Positions 1-6,545 of a stretch of 8,191 nucleotides of DNA are shown here, piece after piece. Under the pieces are notes generated by a model. The model saw only the letters and a list, made by a program, of their open reading frames with translations, had not been told where the DNA came from and did not search any database. Within the stretch, counting starts at the first letter, position 1. The number at the start of each line of letters is the position of its first letter. The DNA comes from QFOX01 sp044237845 (GTDB lineage Bacteria; Pseudomonadota; Alphaproteobacteria; Rickettsiales; UBA3002), in the NCBI GenBank assembly GCA_044237845.1, contig JBIIEL010000048.1:1-8191 (forward strand), written 5' to 3'. The position numbers and the translations under genes are program-made.

Positions 1-43
1 TACGGTATTGCTCGCGGATGAAACGAATCAGCCCGTCTATCAT
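1..43 (-). CDS. Start of a probable LegC-type aminotransferase (partial)
   Basis: Only the first 14 codons lie in the window: MIDGLIRFIREQYR, running off the left edge. The ATG overlaps the LegB stop as ATGA, showing translational coupling. A short helix of the form MI..LI.FIRE.Y is what I recall at the N-terminus of LegC-type, PLP-dependent NDP-4-keto-6-deoxy-sugar aminotransferases, and LegC normally follows LegB. LegC would place an amino group on carbon 4 of the LegB product. The reading frame is clear; the identity rests mostly on position and a very short match. It is too short for any domain evidence. Confidence 0.5.
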   Translation of the reverse strand, partial: MIDGLIRFIREQYR

Positions 44-1035
44 ATGTTGTAAATCTCCGCCTTGTATTTGGCGAGGTTCTCGGGGCGGGTGAACCATTCA
101 ATCGTGGCCTTGAGCCCGTCGCGCAGCGAATATTTTGGTGCGTAGCCGGTGAGTTCGCGGATATAGCGGTTATCACACCACAGGCGGAAGACCTCGGAGC
201 TCTCTGGCCGTAGACGCACATCCTCCGTGATGAACTCCACATCGCTTTGCATGAGTTCGCGAATCAGCGCCAGTGTATCGCCCACCGAGATTTCGCTGTC
301 CGAGCCGATGTTGACGGTTTTGCCAATCGCCGCATCGCAGTGCGCCAGTTCAAGAAATCCACGGCAGGTATCCGCGACATAGTTAAAGTCACGTGTCGGC
401 CGCGTGTCGCCCAGAGCAATCTGCTTTTTCCCGGCGGCGATTTGCGAGATGATGGTAGGGATCACCGCGCGTGCAGATTGGCGGGGGCCGTAGGTATTAA
501 AGGGACGGGCGATGGTGACGGGGAGCTTGAAGGCGTTATAGAAACTCATGGCCATCGCATCCGCCCCAATTTTTGAGGCGCTGTAGGGCGACTGCGGCTG
601 GAGCGGGTGTTTTTCGTCGATGGGCACATAGGTTGCAGTGCCATACACTTCGCTGGTGGAGGTATGGATAACGCGCTTCACGCCGGCCTCGAGCGCTGCC
701 TGACAGATGTTCAGCGTGCCGCGGATGTTGGTGTCTACATAGCTGTCGGGCGCAACATAGGAGTAGGGAATCGCAATCAGCGCCGCGAGGTGAAAGACGA
801 TGTCGACGTCTTTGGTGATTTTTCGGCAATAGAGCGCATCACGGATATCGCCGCTGACGACCTCAATGTTGCTGCGGCAATCCACATCTTCCAGCCATCC
901 CCAGTGATTGAAGGAGTTGTATTGCGACAGGGCGCGCACGCGGTAGCCCTCGCGCACCAGTAACTCCGTGAGATGCGAGCCGATAAAGCCGTCAGCGCCA
1001 GTGACGAGCACGTTCTCTTTCCTAAAAAGGCTCAT
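40..1035 (-). CDS. legB: LegB-type NAD-dependent NDP-N-acetylhexosamine 4,6-dehydratase
   Basis: A 331-residue extended SDR. Visible elements are the Rossmann motif TGADGFIGSH (12-21), GDIRD (62-66), HLAAL (82-86), TSTSEVYGT (125-133), the catalytic Tyr151 and Lys155 pair (YSASK), RPFNTYGPRQSARAVIPTII (177-196) and the RDFNYV substrate loop (215-220). This pattern, with TSTSEVYGT in place of the dTDP-glucose dehydratase STDEVYG, matches the LegB group (TIGR04180-like). LegB removes water from NDP-GlcNAc to give the 4-keto-6-deoxy sugar, the first committed step to legionaminic acid; related enzymes supply bacillosamine-type sugars. NAD stays bound as the internal hydride carrier. The start follows a strong AGGAG. 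Its TGA overlaps the next ATG (ATGA), and that next gene looks like the matching aminotransferase, which supports the call. UDP versus GDP as the carrier cannot be read from the sequence. Confidence 0.87.
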   Translation of the reverse strand: MSLFRKENVLVTGADGFIGSHLTELLVREGYRVRALSQYNSFNHWGWLEDVDCRSNIEVVSGDIRDALYCRKITKDVDIVFHLAALIAIPYSYVAPDSYVDTNIRGTLNICQAALEAGVKRVIHTSTSEVYGTATYVPIDEKHPLQPQSPYSASKIGADAMAMSFYNAFKLPVTIARPFNTYGPRQSARAVIPTIISQIAAGKKQIALGDTRPTRDFNYVADTCRGFLELAHCDAAIGKTVNIGSDSEISVGDTLALIRELMQSDVEFITEDVRLRPESSEVFRLWCDNRYIRELTGYAPKYSLRDGLKATIEWFTRPENLAKYKAEIYNI

Positions 1036-1036
1036 T

Positions 1037-2374
1037 CTATTCTCCTGAGAGGGCAGTGATGAAACGAGTCGTTTTCTTATCAATCACAAACATCGCGCTA
1101 TTCTCAGTACGCCTAATATACATACTCCGTAGTTTCCACAGTATGTTAAAAATTTTCCGGGCAACCACAAAAGACATCAAATAAGCCCATTGTGATTCTT
1201 TCTTTGCAACAAGAGAGGTGCAAACATCTATTACCCGATCAAGAGATCCGGCACAATCAGGGAAGTCGGACTCTTCCTTCAAGATACGATTCATTTCGTT
1301 ACACGCCTCTATCTGTTTTGCGCCGTCTATATACTCCAGAAGCTGTTTTATTGATTCTGGCTTGTAAACATAAGGCATCAGCTGATTGTTGTCCTCCCAC
1401 AGCTCGTCGATATGGCCACTTCTATGAGAATTCAGCGCGCTGATACTAATGGGCGTGATCCCCAGCATCGCAGCGTCATAAAAACTAGTAGAGGGAGGGC
1501 CAATGATATAGTCTAAGCCTTGGAGCCAGGAAACAATCGGTTGCTTGGGCTCACAAATTTCTGCGGTTAACCCGCTACGGTGTAAGAGTGTTTGCCAGGA
1601 ATCGACCCTCTCTTTTGGGTGCGCACGAAGATGCACGGCGTGACCAGCGCGCAGTAGGGCGTCGATAGTCTTTAGCGTGCTCTCCACGTCTATAGCCTGC
1701 ACGACAAGTGTTTCCAGTGGTTGTGAAGAAGCGCGCTTTGAGCGTAGTTTTTCGTTGGTTTTTTGGTTAATATATTCATATTGGAAATGATCGTCTAGTA
1801 AGGTCGAAAACCCGTCGAGCGCACTGCGTCCAAAATAGTCATTCAGCGCTACCGCTCTTGTGATGATGCCGATATTCTTTTTGCCGGTGGACAACTGAGA
1901 CCGCCCCGGTCTTTTTAGATTCTTGCATAATGTATCTTGGCGTGGATGCCCCACCACATGGCACTTATTGGCGATATCTTGGGCATATTCCTGAATAGCG
2001 CTCAACTGTTTGCGCCCCCAGAGACAAAATGCATCGATACGCGCTACATACTTCTTTTGTCCCTCGAAGTAGTCGCGCTCAAGCAGCGTCCGCGCCATCA
2101 CTTTATGGTCTTTACAGATAATGCCCAAACTCTCCGTCGAGAGCATCACGAACTTCGCCTCCCATTCCATCCACGCATCGCCCCAGTTATCATAGAGCAT
2201 GTGTGGGCGCGGCATGATAATGATATCGAATGCCTTACGAAAATACGGTACCAGGCGATTGCTTAGGCGGTTGCCAAAAATAAGTGTATGGCCACGCGCG
2301 GCGCATTTCTTCTGCAACGCACTTGCCACCACCGCGTCACGATTCAATTCGTCGATATGAAAGTAGATATTCAT
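1037..2374 (-). CDS. Surface carbohydrate biosynthesis protein, probable GT-B-like glycosyltransferase
   Basis: A 445-residue protein that I recognise as the TIGR04396-like surface carbohydrate biosynthesis family, whose members sit in LPS and nonulosonate clusters; the exact reaction is not established. Visible marks are MNIYFHIDELNRD at the N-terminus, GHPR (142-145), HLRAHPKE (248-255) and GPPSTSFYDAAMLG (292-305). The last two resemble the sugar-nucleotide-binding half of GT-B, capsule-type and CDP-glycerol-type transferases (R.HP.E and a G..S....EA/DA loop). A hydrophobic, basic stretch at about 396-422 (aromatic, Arg and Lys rich, not a clean membrane span) could attach the protein to the inner membrane. 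No signal peptide is seen. It overlaps the transketolase stop (ATGA) and ends 1 base before the next gene. Its place among CMP-ulosonate genes suggests that it transfers or handles that sugar. Parts of the gene are clearly richer in A+T than its neighbours. Confidence 0.72.
   Translation of the reverse strand: MNIYFHIDELNRDAVVASALQKKCAARGHTLIFGNRLSNRLVPYFRKAFDIIIMPRPHMLYDNWGDAWMEWEAKFVMLSTESLGIICKDHKVMARTLLERDYFEGQKKYVARIDAFCLWGRKQLSAIQEYAQDIANKCHVVGHPRQDTLCKNLKRPGRSQLSTGKKNIGIITRAVALNDYFGRSALDGFSTLLDDHFQYEYINQKTNEKLRSKRASSQPLETLVVQAIDVESTLKTIDALLRAGHAVHLRAHPKERVDSWQTLLHRSGLTAEICEPKQPIVSWLQGLDYIIGPPSTSFYDAAMLGITPISISALNSHRSGHIDELWEDNNQLMPYVYKPESIKQLLEYIDGAKQIEACNEMNRILKEESDFPDCAGSLDRVIDVCTSLVAKKESQWAYLMSFVVARKIFNILWKLRSMYIRRTENSAMFVIDKKTTRFITALSGE
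1042..1046 (-). promoter_or_regulatory. Ribosome binding site that fixes the LegB start
   Basis: The minus strand reads AGGAG, then 6 bases, then the ATG at 1035-1033. It lies in the last codons of the preceding gene, just before its TAG. It favours the ATG at 1035 over the upstream in-frame ATG at 1083, which would add 16 residues lacking family similarity and overlap the previous gene by 47 bases. Confidence 0.8.
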
Positions 2375-4317
2375 GCGATCGCTGACTCTTGATGGAGTGT
2401 AGTGGCCGCCAGTGCTGATAATACTTTGTGGGCAATCGCCTCAGCATTGAGTCTATGATGCGCCAGCACGTCTGTAGCACCCCCACACGCGGGTATATCG
2501 GTGAGCGCAATACGGTGGAGTATTTTTCCGTGTATTGCACCAGAGGCAAAGCCATCAGCCAAACGGTCGCCTTGGCCGCCAATATGGTAATGGTTATCGA
2601 GAGAGAAGATATGGGCGCATGCTCCCAACGCATTCGCCAGCCATGCAAAATCTATATAATTGAGCCATGGCAAATTGATGACGCGTACTTTTAGTCCGTG
2701 TTGCTCGCTTAGCATCTGCGCCGCTTTCATGGCTTCCGACAATAAGACAGGTCCGTAAGCAATGAGCGTGGCACTTTCCCCCTCAGATAAGCTCACGCCG
2801 CGACCCACATGAACTTTGTATGTTTCAGGTAATTGGTAGGGAAGGTCACACGGGATGCTGACGAGTCGTAAATAGGAGCTTCCTTGCGCATGGTTCAGGC
2901 ACCAATCCAATAGAGGCGCCACTTCTGCGGCGCAAGACGGCTCAACCAGTGTTAGGCCGGGAATGGCAGACAGTCCGGATATATCGCGTACGGCTTGGTG
3001 TGAGTGGCCGGGGCCTGCGGGCACTACGCCGGCGAGTGAACCGACATAGACGATTTTTGTATGCTCGGTCGCGTTATTGTAGATTTGTTCGTTCGGCCGC
3101 GCAGAAAGGAAGCAAGCGAATGAGTGCACAACCGGCAGCAATCCACGCAATGCCATCCCGCCCGCTTGCGATACCATATCCTGCTCTGCGATGCCGCACT
3201 CAATAAAGCGATCGGGGAACTCGTTCTGGAATGGAATGAGTCCGGTATCAAGAATCAAATCCGCATCAAGCGCCACGATGTTGGAGTTACTTCTCGCCTG
3301 CTGGAGCAGCGCTTCAGAATAGGCCGCGACTAAGCGTTCGCCATTCTTTGCGGCAACGGCAGCTGGCTGAACAACGGCTTCCAATTCAATGCGGGCGGCA
3401 CCAACAGATTCAAATGCGGCATTCGCGGTATTTATAAGCTCTTGTGCAGCGCGAACATACGCATCAGCAGTAGGAGCGCCGCTGTGAAATTTATAAAAAT
3501 CAACGTCAGAATCAACGGCGGTGTGCTCCATAAAAGAGACGCCTTTTCCCTTGATGGTATCTGCGATAATGACTTTCGGTTTATTCGTTTCAGCTTTTAG
3601 CTGCGCAAAGGTCTGCGACAGAGCGAGAAGATCGTTCCCATCACATCTTGCGGTATGCCAACCAAATGCGGCGAACTTCTGCTCTAGGTCGCCGAGATGG
3701 CTTACTTTGCTGACCAGCGTATCGGATTGTAGTTTGTTGTGATCGACGATGACGGTGAGCTCTGATAGGCCGTGATTCGCAGCGGAAACAAGGGATTCCC
3801 AGATCTGCCCCTCTTGCAGCTCGCCATCACCGGTTAGTACGAACACATTGCCGTTCTTACCGAGTCTTCGGTTGGCATAAATCATGCCTTTCGCCTTAGA
3901 TATTCCCATACCAAGTGAACCAGTATTGGTGATCATATTGGGAATAGAAATATCAGGGTGGCCAGGTAAGCCGCCGTACTGACGCAGTGTATGTAGTCGC
4001 TCGAAACTGAGATGCCCCATAGCAATGAGCGTGCTGTAATAGGCGGGGGCGTCGTGTCCTTTTGAAGAGAAAAAGAGATCGGCTGGGCCCAGCTCATGGA
4101 GTTGCAGCCACGACATGATGTCGATACTGCTGAAGCTGCTGCCGATATGTCCCGACCCCGCTCGGGCGATCATGTATAATGTGTTGATTCGACAGGCTGT
4201 GGAGAATAGCGCTGTTTTGGTAGTTTCTGGCAAAGCCAGCCCGCGAATGCGCGAAAACTCGCTAAGAGGCACGTAGTAGAGGGTCCCACCTACTGCAATT
4301 CCGACTTGATCGCCCAT
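2371..4317 (-). CDS. Transketolase, single-chain, probably specialised for surface-sugar synthesis
   Basis: A full-length 648-residue thiamine-diphosphate enzyme with both halves of transketolase in one chain. N-terminal half: SGH (55-57), SKGH (85-88), GLPGHPD (116-122), TGSLGMG (132-138), the ThDP/Mg motif GDGELQEG (163-170) to Asn194 (VDHN), and IKGKG (255-259). Pyrimidine-binding half: GIAEQD with activating Glu378 (375-380), HSFACF (398-403) and GPGHSHQ (435-441). About 300-326 is an Ala-rich linker; residues 1-30 are an extension before the usual start of homology. The enzyme moves a two-carbon ketol unit between sugars. Catalytic residues are intact, but the second half departs from pentose-phosphate enzymes: EDGPTHQ is replaced by GPGHSHQ, and the LGR/LSR site, which carries a substrate-phosphate-binding Arg in classical enzymes, reads LRLVS (483-487). 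Embedded between sugar-activation genes, it probably builds or remodels a sugar precursor. The start follows the NeuA stop by 3 bases with a weak ribosome site. Confidence 0.92.
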   Translation of the reverse strand: MGDQVGIAVGGTLYYVPLSEFSRIRGLALPETTKTALFSTACRINTLYMIARAGSGHIGSSFSSIDIMSWLQLHELGPADLFFSSKGHDAPAYYSTLIAMGHLSFERLHTLRQYGGLPGHPDISIPNMITNTGSLGMGISKAKGMIYANRRLGKNGNVFVLTGDGELQEGQIWESLVSAANHGLSELTVIVDHNKLQSDTLVSKVSHLGDLEQKFAAFGWHTARCDGNDLLALSQTFAQLKAETNKPKVIIADTIKGKGVSFMEHTAVDSDVDFYKFHSGAPTADAYVRAAQELINTANAAFESVGAARIELEAVVQPAAVAAKNGERLVAAYSEALLQQARSNSNIVALDADLILDTGLIPFQNEFPDRFIECGIAEQDMVSQAGGMALRGLLPVVHSFACFLSARPNEQIYNNATEHTKIVYVGSLAGVVPAGPGHSHQAVRDISGLSAIPGLTLVEPSCAAEVAPLLDWCLNHAQGSSYLRLVSIPCDLPYQLPETYKVHVGRGVSLSEGESATLIAYGPVLLSEAMKAAQMLSEQHGLKVRVINLPWLNYIDFAWLANALGACAHIFSLDNHYHIGGQGDRLADGFASGAIHGKILHRIALTDIPACGGATDVLAHHRLNAEAIAHKVLSALAATTLHQESAIA

Positions 4318-4320
4318 TTT

Positions 4321-5073
4321 CTACTGCTTCTCTATAGGATAAGGACGCGTGCTAATAACAGGTAAGCGCGCTTCGCCAGTTGCCAGATAATGCTCTATGA
4401 GTAGCCAATCTTCAACTGTGTTTATATCAAATCCCTCGAGCCCTTGGCTGATGAAGGGAACAACTACCTCACCCGCGATAGAATGTTGCTCAAACACCGT
4501 TCTGCTCCAGGCAATTTCAAGACTGGCATTCTGTACGTAAATTGGTGGGAGTGCCGCGTATTGGCTGCTATGCCAGGGCGTCGTGCCGTTGGTGTGGGGT
4601 AGTAGAGGACGCATGCGGCTGCCATCAATCACCCACATTTTTCCTGGATGCTGCGCACATTTTTCTACCGCACGTAGAGAATCTACTCCCTCTTCACGCG
4701 TGAACGCCTCCCACGCGCGGCGTATTGTTTCAGGAAGGCGCAAGGGGCTAGTAGGGCGCAGAATGCTAAAAACATCGTAGTCAGGTTTTTCTTTTGCAAG
4801 TGCCGTGAGCATCCAAACAACCCATTCGATATCGGGTGATTTATCGCCCGATATCTGAGGTGGGCGCAGAAAAGGAACCTCTGCTCCATAATGACGGGCT
4901 ATATCGGCATACTCAGCGCTGTCCGTAGCGCAAATAACGGCATCGAAGATGTTGCTCTCTAGAGCCGCTTGTATGGTATAGGCAAGCAGGGGATGGCCGC
5001 ACAAGTTTCTGATATTTTTGTTGGGCACCCGTTGGGACCCGGCACGCGCAGGTATGAGGGCAACAGATCTCAT
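4321..5073 (-). CDS. NeuA-family acylneuraminate (CMP-ulosonate) cytidylyltransferase
   Basis: A 250-residue nucleotidyltransferase of the CMP-NeuAc/CMP-Kdo synthetase family (PF02348), slightly longer than typical LegF, PseF or NeuA (about 230). The CTP-binding P-loop-like motif IPARAGSQRVPNKNI is at 7-21, followed by CATDS (48-52), LRPTSPLR (105-112; the sialate enzymes usually have QPTSPLR), YVQNASLEIAW (179-189) and EGFDINTVEDW (213-223). The second metal-binding Asp of the usual D-I-D motif is Asn218 here, a variant that I believe also occurs in related environmental sequences. The enzyme activates a 2-keto-3-deoxy sugar acid with CTP in the cytoplasm for a glycosyltransferase. With NeuB and the phosphatase in the same operon, the substrate is most likely their product. 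The gene is joined by TAATG to the dehydrogenase and lies 3 bases before the transketolase. Legionaminate specificity is possible but not shown. Confidence 0.9.
   Translation of the reverse strand: MRSVALIPARAGSQRVPNKNIRNLCGHPLLAYTIQAALESNIFDAVICATDSAEYADIARHYGAEVPFLRPPQISGDKSPDIEWVVWMLTALAKEKPDYDVFSILRPTSPLRLPETIRRAWEAFTREEGVDSLRAVEKCAQHPGKMWVIDGSRMRPLLPHTNGTTPWHSSQYAALPPIYVQNASLEIAWSRTVFEQHSIAGEVVVPFISQGLEGFDINTVEDWLLIEHYLATGEARLPVISTRPYPIEKQ
4828..4855 (-). repeat. Near-perfect inverted repeat (hairpin) inside the NeuA-family gene
   Basis: Two 12-base arms, 4828-4839 and 4844-4855, are inverted copies of each other with 11 of 12 positions pairing; the loop is 4 bases (4840-4843). The outer 9 pairs are perfect. 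The arms encode residues around ISGDKSPDI of the cytidylyltransferase. No run of T follows in the transcribed direction, so it is not an ordinary intrinsic terminator. It may be coincidence with codon choice, or an mRNA structure. Confidence 0.55.
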
Positions 5074-6545
5074 TAGGTTAGCTCGCTTCTGGTCAGGAAT
5101 GAGATATTTTTTATCTCTGAATAGACGTCTAACGCTTCTACTCCCGGCTCCCGTGTTCCATTTCCAGAAGAGCCAAACCCACCAAAGGGCATGTGCGGTT
5201 CGCTACCGTAAGTGCCGAGATTAATGTTGGCGACACCGGCCTTAATGCGCTGCGCAAACCACATGGCGCGGTCGACGCTTTTTGTGTGTATCGCTGCGGT
5301 GAGTCCGTATTCTGAGGCATTTGCGAGACGCAGTGCCTCGCCCAAGCTTTCTACACGGTGTAGGGTTGCCACCGGTCCGAAAATCTCCTTGCTGCTGAGC
5401 TGCGCAGTAAGCGGCAATTCGTCGATAATGGTTGGCTCGACATAATAGCCATTCGCCAATGCAGAGTCCGAAGGAGAATTGCCGCCGCATAAGATGCGCC
5501 CGCCCTCAGACGTTGCATGCTTTATGGCTGAGAGAATGTTTTCTTGCTGACGCCTATTGATAAGAGGACCAAGATCGCAGCCGTCTGCTACCCCAAGTGT
5601 AAGGGCGCGCGTCTTGGCCACGAAACGTTCACGAAACGCTTCGTAGATGGATCCAAACACCAGTATCCTACTGCCGGCGGCACAGCGTTGTCCGGCATTG
5701 CTAAAAGCGGAGAGTGCTGCCCAATCGACCGCGCGCTCAAGATCAGCATCATCACACACGATGAAAGGATTTTTTCCACCCAACTCTAATGATATGCGCG
5801 CGAGTCGGCGCCCTGCCTTCTCGGCAATCAGCCTGCCTATATTTGTAGAGCCTGTAAAACTGATGACGGCGACCCGAGGGTCTTCTACCAGTGCGGCTCC
5901 TGCAATTTCACCACGACCATGAACAACATTGAATACACCATCTGGCAGCCCTGCCGCTTTCGTGAGCTCCGCAAATAAATTTGCGGTCCGCGGTGCATCT
6001 TCAGATGCCTTTAATACCACCGTATTTCCACAAATAAGAGCGGGAAATGTTTTCCAGGCTATATTCGCCATGGGTGTGTTGGCGGGGATAATAAGCCCGG
6101 CAACCCCGAGGGGCTGCCTAATGGTGTGGCTATATTTTTCCGGCATGCCCGAAGTCAATGAGCGTCCATAGAGGCGCATTCCTTCTCCGGCAAAATACTC
6201 CGCTTGTAGGATAGCCGCGCTTATCTCACCCTTTGCATCACGCGGCGGTTTTCCTGTTTCTGTCGCAATGCAATTTGCCAGTGCATCTGCGTTCTGTCTC
6301 ATAACGCTTGCGATCTGCATGAGCACTTGCCCCCGATGAATGGGTGTAAGGCCTGACCAGCCTTCGTATGCTTCCTGCGCTGCTGATATGGCCTCGTGAG
6401 TATCCGCCACTGCGGAGTCATAGGCATTATAAAGCAGTTCGCCAGTATGTGGATTAAACTTCTCTAGCCAGTTATCCGCCTTGGCGTCAGAAGTTTTGCC
6501 GTTAATCCAGTTGGTGAGGACGGAGGATGTCGATATCGGGTTCAT
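5073..6545 (-). CDS. NAD(P)-dependent aldehyde dehydrogenase
   Basis: A complete 490-residue ALDH-superfamily enzyme of normal length. Visible elements are the oxyanion Asn156 (IPANTPM), cofactor-site Lys179 and Glu182 (KASE; Glu here favours NAD over NADP), the FTGST loop (230-234), general base Glu254 (LELGGKN), catalytic Cys288 (NAGQRCAAGSR), EIFGP (387-391) and the closing PFGGFGSSGNGTREPG. All catalytic residues are present, so it should be active and oxidise an aldehyde to a carboxylate in the cytoplasm. The tail resembles semialdehyde-type ALDHs (alpha-ketoglutaric or succinic semialdehyde type), but this does not set the substrate. The start ATG overlaps the SDR stop (ATGA); a GGAGG lies 12 bases upstream, a rather long spacing. 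The stop is shared with the next start (TAATG). An ALDH is not part of known nonulosonate routes; its place between the SDR and NeuA suggests a dedicated tailoring or precursor step. Confidence 0.93.
   Translation of the reverse strand: MNPISTSSVLTNWINGKTSDAKADNWLEKFNPHTGELLYNAYDSAVADTHEAISAAQEAYEGWSGLTPIHRGQVLMQIASVMRQNADALANCIATETGKPPRDAKGEISAAILQAEYFAGEGMRLYGRSLTSGMPEKYSHTIRQPLGVAGLIIPANTPMANIAWKTFPALICGNTVVLKASEDAPRTANLFAELTKAAGLPDGVFNVVHGRGEIAGAALVEDPRVAVISFTGSTNIGRLIAEKAGRRLARISLELGGKNPFIVCDDADLERAVDWAALSAFSNAGQRCAAGSRILVFGSIYEAFRERFVAKTRALTLGVADGCDLGPLINRRQQENILSAIKHATSEGGRILCGGNSPSDSALANGYYVEPTIIDELPLTAQLSSKEIFGPVATLHRVESLGEALRLANASEYGLTAAIHTKSVDRAMWFAQRIKAGVANINLGTYGSEPHMPFGGFGSSGNGTREPGVEALDVYSEIKNISFLTRSELT

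Noticed and set aside
1036..1083. A longer LegB protein starting at the ATG at 1083 (16 extra residues).
   Set aside because: It would overlap the preceding gene by 47 bases, the extra residues precede the normal Rossmann start, and a well-placed AGGAG serves the ATG at 1035.
2372..2385. GCGATCGC octamer at the transketolase/transferase junction, the cyanobacterial HIP1 sequence.
   Set aside because: I noticed only one copy; HIP1 genomes carry it very often, so this is chance.
4165..4195. A TATAAT-like box (TGTATAAT) on the plus strand.
   Set aside because: It is inside the transketolase gene, on the strand opposite to all genes, without a convincing -35 box or a gene to serve.
2371..4317. 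Housekeeping pentose-phosphate transketolase.
   Set aside because: The operon setting and changed pocket motifs argue for a specialised enzyme, though the general transketolase reaction is retained as the call.
4828..4855. Rho-independent terminator at the hairpin in the NeuA-family gene.
   Set aside because: No T-run follows on the coding strand and the hairpin is deep within a coding region.
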